From Alphaproteobacteria bacterium (GTDB lineage Bacteria > Pseudomonadota > Alphaproteobacteria > UBA6184): a stretch of 10,240 nt of DNA. Position 1 is the first letter of the stretch. The number at the start of each line of letters is the position of its first letter. A model generated the notes under the pieces. The model was not told where the DNA came from and ran no database searches. It worked only from the letters and a program-made list of their open reading frames with translations. Location: assembly GCA_030433125.1 (NCBI GenBank), contig JAUIKZ010000039.1, forward strand, positions 1 through 10,240. Reading direction: 5' to 3'. This document shows positions 1-6,633 of the stretch, one piece after another. Both the position numbers and the translations under genes were made by a program.

Positions 1-1040
1 AGGTGGTGGACGAAAACACCGGTATTTCTAGCCGCGTGATTATTGATTGGAAACGCCAAGCTCGTACCGCCAAGTTAAAACCACGCCTTATTCTTGTGGA
101 TAAAAATGGTGAGCCCATCAAACTTGGTTCTGGAACAGACGCTCGTTACTTCCTTAACCCGGATGCCGTTTTAAGCGTAGCCGATGGTCAGGAAGTGCGC
201 GAGGGTGATACGATTGCGCGTCTCCCGCGCGAGGTAACCAAGAACCGTGATATTACCGGTGGTTTGCCGCGTGTGGAAGAGCTCTTTGAGGCCCGTATGC
301 CAAAAGAGTGCGCTATTATTGCTGAGAAAGAAGGCCGCCTTGTTTACGGCAAAGATTACAAAGCGAAACGCCGTATCTCTATTGTGCCAGATGATGGAGG
401 GGAGCCTATTGAATATCTCATTGCTAAAGACCGCCAGCTTCTTGTGAATGAAGGCGATTTGGTGAAAAAAGGGGACGTGATTGTGGATGGCCACCAAGTG
501 CCGCAAGATATCCTGCAAGTTCTTGGCGTTGAGGCCTTGGCCAATTACCTCATTAATGAGATTCAAGAAGTGTACCGTATGCAAGGCATTAAAATTAACG
601 ATAAGCACTTTGAGGTGATGGTGCGCCAGATGATGCAAAAGGTTGAAATTGTTTCACCAGGTGACACTACCTACACCGTGGGCGAGCTTGTGAGCCGCAT
701 TGAGTTTAATGAAACCTGTGCAAGGCTTGAGCAAGAAGGTAAGGTGCGCCCAGAGGTTAAGGAAGTGCTACAAGGTATAACCAAAGCCTCGTTGCAAACA
801 GACTCCTTTATTTCGGCGGCGTCTTTCCAAGAAACAACACGTGTGCTTACAGAGGCTGCGTTGCAAGGCCGCGTTGATACCCTTGTGGGCCTCAAAGAAA
901 ACGTTATCGTGGGTCGACTCATTCCGGCGGGTACGGGTGCGGCTGTGCGTCGCATGGCGCAAATTGCCAAAGCCCGCGATCAAGAAGTGATTCAGGCCTC
1001 CAAAACAGCCATTGAAGGCGAGGTGTCGGGGGAGCTTTAG
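1..1040 (+). CDS. rpoC: DNA-directed RNA polymerase subunit beta' (3' part, C-terminal ~345 residues)
   Basis: The frame is open from the left edge (first full codon at base 3) to the TAG at 1038-1040, so this is the C-terminal quarter of a protein whose usual length is about 1400 residues. Hallmarks of the beta' C-terminus are visible in order: GGLPRVEELFEAR (about residue 83 of the visible part), then GITKASLQTDSFISAASFQ and TRVLTEAALQGRVDTLVGLKENVI, ending in RLIPAGTG. These segments contribute to the jaw and the region close to the omega subunit and the active-centre trigger-loop base. The gene is intact up to its stop. The start lies outside the window. It is a core transcription enzyme subunit. 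Identity is secure. What is unusual is only the downstream neighbour, a HEPN/MNT pair rather than ribosomal protein genes. Confidence 0.98.
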   Translation, partial: VVDENTGISSRVIIDWKRQARTAKLKPRLILVDKNGEPIKLGSGTDARYFLNPDAVLSVADGQEVREGDTIARLPREVTKNRDITGGLPRVEELFEARMPKECAIIAEKEGRLVYGKDYKAKRRISIVPDDGGEPIEYLIAKDRQLLVNEGDLVKKGDVIVDGHQVPQDILQVLGVEALANYLINEIQEVYRMQGIKINDKHFEVMVRQMMQKVEIVSPGDTTYTVGELVSRIEFNETCARLEQEGKVRPEVKEVLQGITKASLQTDSFISAASFQETTRVLTEAALQGRVDTLVGLKENVIVGRLIPAGTGAAVRRMAQIAKARDQEVIQASKTAIEGEVSGEL

Positions 1041-1049
1041 GGCTCCCTT
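1028..1049 (+). terminator. Hairpin across the rpoC stop codon, weak terminator or attenuator
   Basis: Bases 1030-1035 (GGGAGC) pair with 1042-1047 (GCTCCC), extendable by two G-T pairs, around a six-base loop that contains the rpoC TAG. No U-tract follows; the next bases are CTTCCTCGGG. It could slow or partly terminate transcription out of rpoC or protect the mRNA end, but a full intrinsic terminator is not supported. Confidence 0.3.
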
Positions 1050-1067
1050 CCTCGGGTGTAAAACAGC

Positions 1068-1466
1068 ATGTACATTATTGACGACACAAATGTGGCACCA
1101 CTCCTTAAAGCGTATACCCGCTTTAGGGAGTTTTTTGTTACTGCTAGAACTGAACTTGAGCAAACAGCGGTAGTGAAAGCGTTTGAATATACCTACGAGT
1201 TGAGTTGGAAAACAATGAAGCGTTTATTGCGGTATAGAGGGATTGAGTCCAAATCCCCAAGGGAAACCTTCCGAGAAGCTGCAAGGATTGGACTGATACA
1301 TGATCCGGAAGTGTGGTTTGGTTTTCTTGAGAAGAGAAATCTAACCGCCCATACCTATCAAGAAACACAGCTAGCGGAGATTATGGCTGTTTGTCCGCAA
1401 TTTCTGACAGAGGTCGAGGCTTTCCTCAACACTCTAGGCATTGACGATGCTGCACATAGAACCTAG
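1068..1466 (+). CDS. HEPN-domain protein of the HepT / HI0074 family (putative toxin of a HEPN/MNT pair)
   Basis: The 132-residue product is mainly helical and matches the HI0074/HepT type of HEPN protein. The diagnostic motif RX4HXY is complete: R90-NLTA-H95-T-Y97. In characterised HepT proteins Arg and His form the ribonuclease site, and the motif tyrosine is AMPylated by the partner MntA, which silences the toxin. The ATG at 1068 is preceded by a weak GGGTG at 1054-1058. The gene sits 27 bp after rpoC and overlaps the downstream nucleotidyltransferase gene by about 20 bp, the usual toxin-then-antitoxin arrangement. The intact motif supports an active toxin rather than only a substrate-binding partner, which is how older annotations named the family. 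Function in this organism is inferred from family and context. Confidence 0.88.
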   Translation: MYIIDDTNVAPLLKAYTRFREFFVTARTELEQTAVVKAFEYTYELSWKTMKRLLRYRGIESKSPRETFREAARIGLIHDPEVWFGFLEKRNLTAHTYQETQLAEIMAVCPQFLTEVEAFLNTLGIDDAAHRT

Positions 1467-1737
1467 GCACCTAGCCCTCGTTTTGAGCATTCTACGCCAC
1501 TACCCTGCTTACCGTTATTATGCGTATGGGTCTCGGGCCAAAGGGGCAGCAGCACGGTTTTCTGATTTGGACATCTGCGTAAAAGGTGGCATGATGTTAG
1601 GTGAGAAAGTACACTTGCTCGAGGCATTTGAAAACTCAAACCTTCCCTATAAGGTGGATGTTACCTTATGGGAAGATTGTGACGATGTTTTTAAAAACCT
1701 TATAGAGTCTGATTTGGTGCCTATTAACTTGGGCTAG
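1447..1737 (+). CDS. Minimal nucleotidyltransferase (MNT / MntA-like) antitoxin
   Basis: A 96-residue protein from the ATG at 1447 (a TTG at 1441 would add two residues; an AGG at 1436-1438 favours 1447 by spacing). The nucleotidyltransferase signature GSX10DXD is exact: YGS at residues 27-29 of the ATG form, ten residues, then D-L-D, with the later acidic residue in KVDVTLW as the probable third metal ligand. In the HepT/MntA system this enzyme transfers AMP from ATP to the tyrosine of the HEPN partner, making it an antitoxin. The reading frame begins inside the HEPN gene, so the two are almost certainly co-translated. Its length, with only the catalytic core, is normal for MNT proteins. A tandem 10-bp repeat spans its stop codon. 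Confidence 0.88.
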   Translation: MLHIEPRHLALVLSILRHYPAYRYYAYGSRAKGAAARFSDLDICVKGGMMLGEKVHLLEAFENSNLPYKVDVTLWEDCDDVFKNLIESDLVPINLG

Positions 1738-1748
1738 GTTGGGCTAGG
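1729..1748 (+). repeat. Perfect tandem duplication of a 10-bp unit at the MNT stop codon
   Basis: The unit TTGGGCTAGG occurs twice without a gap (1729-1738 and 1739-1748). The first copy carries the TAG stop of the nucleotidyltransferase gene. This looks like a recent slippage duplication; it does not alter the protein. Confidence 0.85.
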
Positions 1749-1756
1749 GGCACGCG

Positions 1757-2083
1757 TTAACCATGCTTATTTCTAGCTTCTGCATAGGTGGGCATTTGAA
1801 TAGGCGTAGGCTGCTTTGATCGTTCTTTTAAAAACGGTTTGGCCATAAGGATGAGACCTGCCTTTTCATCGTATCTGTTCATGTCCAACTCCTCAAGCCA
1901 AGCGCACGACGAATCGTCTCTCGTTCTGATTAATTTGCGATAAAGCTTTTGTCTATCATCTATTCTCGTACACCCGGCCAAATATTCAATACAATATAAG
2001 CAGGTGGAGGGGTTATGACGTAACTCTGCGGTTTTAACTGATGAGAAACAAAATAAAGCTATTAGTAGATAAATTCTGCACAT
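1757..2083 (-). CDS. Small secreted cysteine-containing protein, function unknown
   Basis: I do not recognise this family. The 108-residue product begins with a convincing signal peptide: one Arg, a hydrophobic stretch (YLLIALFCF) and a likely cleavage after KTA at residue 19. The mature part has four cysteines (28, 31, 38 and 60), including a CLYC pair at 28-31, compatible with disulfide bonding or metal binding in the periplasm. It is otherwise charged and polar, with no second membrane segment. The ATG at 2083 is preceded by AAGGA with a spacing of about seven bases, a good ribosome binding site and the main reason I consider the gene real. It is divergent from uvrC and tail-to-tail with the MNT gene, so it belongs to neither operon. 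It could be part of the same accessory insertion. Confidence 0.6.
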   Translation of the reverse strand: MCRIYLLIALFCFSSVKTAELRHNPSTCLYCIEYLAGCTRIDDRQKLYRKLIRTRDDSSCAWLEELDMNRYDEKAGLILMAKPFLKERSKQPTPIQMPTYAEARNKHG

Positions 2084-2150
2084 AATTTTTCCTTATTATT
2101 TTTTGTTGAACCGGCTATAAAAAAACATTGTGTTTGGTTATACTTCCAGT
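2084..2150. promoter_or_regulatory. Divergent intergenic region between the small secreted protein and uvrC
   Basis: This AT-rich 67-bp stretch must hold the start signals for both directions. On the plus strand TATACT at 2139-2144 is a good -10 hexamer, only six bases before the uvrC ATG at 2151; TATAAA at 2116-2121 is a second candidate. No convincing -35 accompanies either. On the minus strand AAGGA near 2092 is the ribosome binding site of the small secreted protein. Confidence 0.3.
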
Positions 2151-3980
2151 ATGACAATTGAAATTGGTTTAAACTATATTAAAGCATTTGTAAAGACATT
2201 ACCGGAAGCGCCGGGTGTTTACCGCATGCTTGATGAAAAAGGGGAGCCGCTTTACATAGGTAAGGCTAAAAACTTAAAAGCGCGGGTGAGAAGTTACACC
2301 TTGTTTGATGCGCTCCCCAAACGTTTGCAACGTATGGTCAGTATGACCCGTGAGATGGAAATGATTGTCACGAAGACGGAGGTGGGGGCGTTGCTGCTCG
2401 AGGCTAACCTCATTTATAGACTGCAACCCAAGTTTAACATCCTCCTTAAAGACGACAAGGCTTATCCATATATTTTGATTACGCGGGATCACCCTTTTCC
2501 TAAGGTGATGCGCCACCGTGGCGCGGTGAAGCAAAAAGCCACGGCCTTTGGCCCTTTTGCAAGTCGTGAGGCGGTGTATAAAACCGTGGCTGCCATTGAA
2601 AAAATCTTTATGCTCCGTAATTGTAAAGATACCGACTTTGCGCGTCGCACCCGCCCCTGTTTGCAATATCACATTAAGCGATGCACTGCGCCCTGTGTGG
2701 GCTATGTCACCAAAGAGCAATATGCAGACCAGGTAAATGAGGCTGTGGCTTTTTTAAAGGGCGACTCAAAATTATTAATCGATCGACTCAAAGAGAAAAT
2801 GTACACCGCTAGTGAGCGTCATGATTATGAACGGGCGGCCCATTTTCGTGACCAAATGCGATCGATCGAAAATATTTTAAATGGTGCAGGTTTGAATCTT
2901 GCCGGTATCGAAGAAGCGGATGCCTTTGCCGTGTTCGAAAAAGGGGGCATCGTGGGGGTGCAGGTGTTTTTTGTGCGCAAAGGATACAGTTTCGGGAATA
3001 AAACCTACTTCCCCTCTAACATCCAAGGTGACTCTCAAGAAGATGTTCTACTACAATTTTTAGAGCAATTTTATGTATCGCGCCCCGCGCCAGCGCATAT
3101 ATTCACACCGTTTTCAATGGACACAGCCGTGTTGGAAGAAGCCTTAAGCGAAACCAACAAGCGAAAAATCACGATTGCGGCGCCACAACGAGGGCATAAG
3201 CGTGAGCTCATGCAACATGTGATTAAAAACGCTGAAGCGGCCGTGTTGCGCAAACTGGCAGAAACGGAAAGTCATAAAAACGCCCTAGAAGGTATTCAAA
3301 AACTTTTTAAGCTTAGCCACATGCCACAAACAATAGAGGTGTATGATAACAGTCATATTCAGGGTAGCCACTGTATCGCCACCATTATTGCTTCTGGGCC
3401 AGAGGGTTTTATAAAGGAGAAATACCGCAAATTTAATATGGACCTTGAAGAGGTGAGGGGAGATGACTACGCTATGATGCGGGCTGTGTTCACCCGGCGT
3501 TTTGCAAAAGCTAACGAGGGCAAGTGGGAGTTTCCGGATCTTATCCTTATTGACGGCGGCAAGGGACAGTTGTCATCGGCTCAGCAAGCCCTCAAGGAGC
3601 TGGGCCTGGATAAGGATTTAACCCTTGTGGCCATAGCAAAGGGCGAGGACAGAAATGCGGGGCGTGAGGTGTTTCATTTTACGGATCGTGCGCCCATGCA
3701 GTTGCCCTTCAACGACCCTGTTTTATTTTACATTCAGCGCTTGCGAGACGAAGCCCACCGTTTTGCCATTGAAAGCCATCGTAAACGCCGTGACATAAAC
3801 ATGAAAAAGTCAGTGTTGGAGGAAATCCCAGGGGTAGGGCCCAGCACAAAGAAAAAACTGATCGAGCGTTTTGGTGGTGCAAAGTTTGTCGCTCGCGCCA
3901 CACGCGAAGAGCTGGAAAGCGTAGATGGCTTAAGTAAAGTTATGGCGCAGCGCATTTATAATTTCTTTCATGAAAAGTGA
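2151..3980 (+). CDS. uvrC: UvrABC excinuclease subunit C
   Basis: UvrC makes the 3' and 5' incisions beside a UvrAB-marked lesion in nucleotide excision repair. The 609-residue protein is full length and has all domains in order: the GIY-YIG nuclease (GVY at 22-24, YIG at 35-37, Glu near 84) for the 3' cut; a cysteine cluster (CLQYHIKRCTAPC); a UVR motif in the low 200s (ERHDYERAAHFRDQM) that binds UvrB; the RNase H-like endonuclease; and a C-terminal helix-hairpin-helix pair (IPGVGPSTKKKLIERFG, then VDGLSKVMAQRI) for DNA. By codon count the RNase H-site residues are D399, D438, D468 and H536, close to those known in E. coli UvrC. I chose the ATG at 2151, which gives the usual N-terminus; a GTG at 2130 would add seven residues. 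No clear Shine-Dalgarno precedes either. pgsA follows by 104 bp. Confidence 0.97.
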   Translation: MTIEIGLNYIKAFVKTLPEAPGVYRMLDEKGEPLYIGKAKNLKARVRSYTLFDALPKRLQRMVSMTREMEMIVTKTEVGALLLEANLIYRLQPKFNILLKDDKAYPYILITRDHPFPKVMRHRGAVKQKATAFGPFASREAVYKTVAAIEKIFMLRNCKDTDFARRTRPCLQYHIKRCTAPCVGYVTKEQYADQVNEAVAFLKGDSKLLIDRLKEKMYTASERHDYERAAHFRDQMRSIENILNGAGLNLAGIEEADAFAVFEKGGIVGVQVFFVRKGYSFGNKTYFPSNIQGDSQEDVLLQFLEQFYVSRPAPAHIFTPFSMDTAVLEEALSETNKRKITIAAPQRGHKRELMQHVIKNAEAAVLRKLAETESHKNALEGIQKLFKLSHMPQTIEVYDNSHIQGSHCIATIIASGPEGFIKEKYRKFNMDLEEVRGDDYAMMRAVFTRRFAKANEGKWEFPDLILIDGGKGQLSSAQQALKELGLDKDLTLVAIAKGEDRNAGREVFHFTDRAPMQLPFNDPVLFYIQRLRDEAHRFAIESHRKRRDINMKKSVLEEIPGVGPSTKKKLIERFGGAKFVARATREELESVDGLSKVMAQRIYNFFHEK

Positions 3981-4014
3981 CTGGGCCTACTCATGAAAAC
4001 CAAAAAAAGAAGAA

Positions 4015-4043
4015 TTGAAAAAAGCACTTTGCCTTAGTAGAGT
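4015..4043 (+). promoter_or_regulatory. Candidate sigma-70 type promoter for pgsA
   Basis: TTGAAA at 4015-4020 and TAGAGT at 4038-4043 are separated by 17 bp, matching the housekeeping consensus at five and four of six positions. It lies in the 104-bp gap after uvrC, about 40 bp before pgsA. An independent pgsA promoter would fit with its essential role, although read-through from uvrC is also possible because no terminator is seen between them. Confidence 0.35.
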
Positions 4044-4084
4044 GATTTATAAACTGTAGGATAACAATATAAAGGTGCCACTGA

Positions 4085-4648
4085 ATGAAAAACATTAACC
4101 TGCCCAACCTGCTTACTATCGCCCGTCTTCTTGTGGTGCCTGTTATAGCTGTTTGTTTTTATGTGCCCATTGATGGATTAGTGTGGCTAGGGTTAACACT
4201 TATGTTGGTGGCCACTATAACCGATTACTTGGATGGCTTTTTAGCGAGGGCATTGCGCCTAAAAACAGCCTTCGGGGCCTTTTTAGACCCACTCGCTGAC
4301 AAAGTTTTGGTACTAAGTTGCTTGTTTGTGTTAAACCTCCGACACACTAACTTACTTGTTTTCGTGCCGAGTATGATTATTTTATGGCGCGAGCTGCTTG
4401 TGGCGGGGCTCCGTGAATATTTAGGGCAGCAACAAGTAACCCTACCACCTTCTGCTGGTGGTAAATGGAAAGCCACATTCCAGTTTATAGCCATTCTCAT
4501 TTTGGCGCTTGCTTTATTGCCGCTGCAATATCAGGCGCATATCTTGATGGTGGGGGTCGCAACGCTCACATTGGCTGCCGCCTTAGGTGCATTATCTGCA
4601 TACGATTATTTCCAACGCTGCCGGCAACACATCATTGATTTCGTATAG
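4085..4648 (+). CDS. pgsA: CDP-diacylglycerol-glycerol-3-phosphate 3-phosphatidyltransferase
   Basis: This integral membrane enzyme condenses CDP-diacylglycerol with glycerol 3-phosphate to give phosphatidylglycerol phosphate, the committed step to phosphatidylglycerol and cardiolipin. The CDP-alcohol phosphotransferase signature is complete: D47, D50-G51, A54-R55, G64, D68 and D72, i.e. DG-X2-AR-X8-G-X3-D-X3-D, the metal and substrate site. The N-terminal NLPNLLTIARLLVVPV is typical of PgsA rather than of PssA. Several hydrophobic segments follow (about 31-45, 74-90, 90-108, 132-150, 152-172), and the length of 187 residues is normal. AAAGGTG at 4071-4077 is the ribosome binding site, about seven bases before the ATG. 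The uvrC-pgsA adjacency is common in alphaproteobacteria. The gene ends directly before a strong terminator. Confidence 0.95.
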   Translation: MKNINLPNLLTIARLLVVPVIAVCFYVPIDGLVWLGLTLMLVATITDYLDGFLARALRLKTAFGAFLDPLADKVLVLSCLFVLNLRHTNLLVFVPSMIILWRELLVAGLREYLGQQQVTLPPSAGGKWKATFQFIAILILALALLPLQYQAHILMVGVATLTLAAALGALSAYDYFQRCRQHIIDFV

Positions 4649-4649
4649 C

Positions 4650-4680
4650 AATAAACCCAGGCCGAAGCCTGGGTTTATTT
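4650..4680. terminator. Bidirectional intrinsic terminator between pgsA and nusB
   Basis: A perfect 13-bp stem (4650-4662 with 4667-4679) has a GC core, CCCAGGC/GCCTGGG, flanked by AATAAA and TTTATT, and a four-base loop. On the plus strand it starts two bases after the pgsA stop and is followed by TTTATTTAAA. On the minus strand the loop is a C(UUCG)G tetraloop, the very stable type, and the stem is followed by TTTATTGC. It can therefore end transcription from both pgsA and the glyA-nusB run. Confidence 0.88.
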
Positions 4681-4721
4681 AAAGGGAGGATTTACGCTAA
4701 CGCGTACTCTTGGCTATGACA

Positions 4722-4740
4722 AGAGGTGAAGTTACCTTCA
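4722..4740. repeat. Small inverted repeat downstream of nusB
   Basis: GTGAAG and CTTCAC flank the loop TTAC in the gap between the nusB stop and the bidirectional terminator. No U-tract is attached in either direction, so it is at most an mRNA-end stabiliser. The rest of this ~100-bp gap shows no gene that I can support. Confidence 0.4.
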
Positions 4741-4779
4741 CTCCACCTTTATACGCGCAAAACAATAGTATGACCAGTG

Positions 4780-5241
4780 CTAATTTTGCATACCGGGTTC
4801 ATTTTTTTGCAACCCTTCCCTTACGTCTCTGGCGATGTCTTGTAACACCCCATGGGCAAAGGATACTTCGCGGTCACCGTAATAAGCGGCTACAATCTCA
4901 AGGTACTCATCAAACACTACGCCTAGCGGTGTTTTCTCGAAGGCGATTTCCACAATCGCATGCAACAATATCACATAAAGCATTTGCTCCAGGCGTGATA
5001 CATTCCATTTAGCCGGTAAGTGCTTTTCAAGCAAAGCATGGGCCTGCGGATGATGCTCTTCATATAAGCCTAGGCGGTGCCTCATATAATTTTTGTTTGG
5101 CGCCCACACGCCCTCTTCCGCAAATATTGTGTCTAAAATATATTCTTGGCTCGTGTTGGCATCCACGTCAAAACGGCTAGCATAAGTGGCCATTACGGCG
5201 CCTAAACGGGCGGTGGTTTTAGCTGATTGTGGTTTTAACAT
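4780..5241 (-). CDS. nusB: Transcription antitermination factor NusB
   Basis: NusB binds boxA RNA together with NusE (ribosomal protein S10) and promotes antitermination on rRNA operons. The 153-residue, largely helical protein follows the family pattern although it is divergent: an N-terminal helix with TARLGAVMATYAS (9-22), W79-NVSRLEQMLYVILLHAIVEI (the W..x.RLE.x.L..A..E segment), then TPLGVVFDEYLEIVAAYY (104-121) corresponding to the usual P...V.INE.VELAK.Y, and SFAHGVLQDIAR (127-138) matching F.NGVLD.IA. Its ATG at 5241 lies inside the last codons of glyA, giving a 7-bp overlap, with AAGAG a few bases upstream within glyA, so translation is coupled to glyA. In many alphaproteobacteria riboflavin genes and nrdR lie between glyA and nusB; they are absent here. 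Confidence 0.85.
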   Translation of the reverse strand: MLKPQSAKTTARLGAVMATYASRFDVDANTSQEYILDTIFAEEGVWAPNKNYMRHRLGLYEEHHPQAHALLEKHLPAKWNVSRLEQMLYVILLHAIVEIAFEKTPLGVVFDEYLEIVAAYYGDREVSFAHGVLQDIARDVREGLQKNEPGMQN

Positions 5242-6524
5242 ATGGCTAACTCTTGATTATAAATGGGGTAGTTTTCACAAAGCTTGTGAACCGCTTGTTT
5301 TATGGCATCCATAGACATCGTCGCCTTTCCATTGTTCGCTGTGTTGGCGAGTGTTTGGAAAATAAGCTCACCAACCTGCTCAAACTCGGCTTCCTTAAAG
5401 CCGCGGGTGGTGCCAGCCGGGGTGCCGAGGCGTATGCCTGACGTGACGCGCGGCGGTTGTGGGTCATTGGGGATGGCATTCTTGTTACAGGTAAGCCCCA
5501 CCTCCTCTAACACGGTTTCAGCATCTTTGCCCGTAACCCCTAGCGGTGATACATCAACCAAAAGCAGGTGACTATCGGTGCCCCCCGACACCAGGTTAAA
5601 CCCACGTTTTGTTAAGACAGTGCCAAGCGCACGGGCATTTTTAACAATTTGAGCGGCATAGTCTTTAAAGCCAGGCTGTAAAGCTTCGCCAAACGCTACT
5701 GCTTTGGCGGCGATCACATGCATAAGCGGCCCCCCTTGATAACCCGGGAACACCGCACTGTTAATTTTTTTGGCCAACTCGGCCTCATTGGTGAGAATAA
5801 TTCCACCCCGCGGCCCCCGTAATGTTTTGTGGGTGGTAGATGTAATGAGGTGCGCATGCGGAACGGGGGAGGGGTAAGCCCCCCCAGCCACAAGCCCCGC
5901 AAAGTGCGCCATGTCTACCATTAAATAAGCGCCCACTTTGTCCGCAATCGCACGGAAGCGTGCGAAGTCAATGGTGCGCGGATAGGCCGAGCCACCGGCG
6001 ATAATAATCTTGGGTTTGTGCTCGAGGGCCAAGCTTTCCACATGATCGTAATCAATACGATTATCGCTTTCCGTTACACCATAATGCATGCCGTTGAACC
6101 ATTTCCCCGATATATTCACCCCCGCGCCATGGCTGAGGTGTCCGCCTGCGTCTAAACTCATGGCGAGAAACGTGTCCCCCGGTTGCATAAGGGCGAGAAA
6201 GACCGCCCCATTGGCTTGCGCACCCGAGTGGGGTTGTACGTTTGCAAACTTGCAGCCAAAAAGCTGTTTTAGGCGTTCAATCGCCAAGCGTTCCACGCCG
6301 TCAACATGAGCACACCCGCCGTAATACCGACGGCCTGCATACCCTTCTGCGTATTTATTCGTCAGCACGGAGCCCTGCGCTTGCATTACGGCCTTCGACA
6401 CAATGTTTTCAGAGGCAATCAGTTCAATTGAATATTGTTGTCTTTTCAGCTCCGCCTCAATGTGGGTTGCTATGTCCGGGTCTGTTTGCTCAAGTGGCGC
6501 CGAAAAAAAGTCAGATTTAGCCAT
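5235..6524 (-). CDS. glyA: Serine hydroxymethyltransferase
   Basis: This pyridoxal phosphate enzyme interconverts serine and glycine while loading a one-carbon unit on tetrahydrofolate, feeding purine, thymidylate and methionine synthesis in the cytosol. The 429-residue length is typical. Conserved blocks are clear: IELIASENIVS (33-43), NKYAEGYAGRRYYGGC (56-71), NVQPHSGAQAN (95-105), D204 and H207 in MVDMAHFAGLVA, which contact the cofactor, the Schiff-base lysine K233 in TSTTHKTLRGPRGG, and RLGTPAGTTRG near the C-terminus for substrate carboxylate binding. AGGGA six bases before the ATG at 6524 is a good ribosome binding site. The gene overlaps nusB by 7 bp. A long AT-rich leader and a potentially structured region lie upstream. 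Confidence 0.98.
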   Translation of the reverse strand: MAKSDFFSAPLEQTDPDIATHIEAELKRQQYSIELIASENIVSKAVMQAQGSVLTNKYAEGYAGRRYYGGCAHVDGVERLAIERLKQLFGCKFANVQPHSGAQANGAVFLALMQPGDTFLAMSLDAGGHLSHGAGVNISGKWFNGMHYGVTESDNRIDYDHVESLALEHKPKIIIAGGSAYPRTIDFARFRAIADKVGAYLMVDMAHFAGLVAGGAYPSPVPHAHLITSTTHKTLRGPRGGIILTNEAELAKKINSAVFPGYQGGPLMHVIAAKAVAFGEALQPGFKDYAAQIVKNARALGTVLTKRGFNLVSGGTDSHLLLVDVSPLGVTGKDAETVLEEVGLTCNKNAIPNDPQPPRVTSGIRLGTPAGTTRGFKEAEFEQVGELIFQTLANTANNGKATMSMDAIKQAVHKLCENYPIYNQELAIC

Positions 6525-6633
6525 GTGTGTCCCTATATTATTGTTGGTGTAACCTAGAATCTATTGTGAATATAAGTAAAACGGGGTTTAATTTAAAGCT
6601 ATTTCTTGGATGAAAATTTTAGTTAAACAAGTA
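6525..6633. promoter_or_regulatory. AT-rich upstream region of glyA
   Basis: This 109-bp AT-rich stretch precedes glyA on the minus strand and, if the candidate RNA is real and on the plus strand, that RNA in the other direction. On the minus strand TATATT (near 6571) is a possible -10 with TTTAAA 17 bp before it, a weak match. TTTAATTTAAA near 6588-6598 has closely set TTAA units but not the 7-bp spacing of a CtrA box. Confidence 0.3.

Noticed and set aside
1757..1764. TTAACCAT half-site like a CtrA box near the end of the small secreted protein gene
   Set aside because: The second TTAA at 7-bp spacing is absent (TATT instead), and the position at a gene end does not fit a promoter.
3967..4000. 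Direct repeat TCATGAAAA after uvrC as a mobile-element footprint
   Set aside because: Only nine bases, one copy partly coding, and no transposase or inverted repeats nearby; likely chance.
4710..5012. A 100-codon plus-strand open frame starting in the gap after pgsA
   Set aside because: Most of it lies antisense to nusB, it has no clear ribosome site or recognisable domain, and its composition looks like an antisense shadow.
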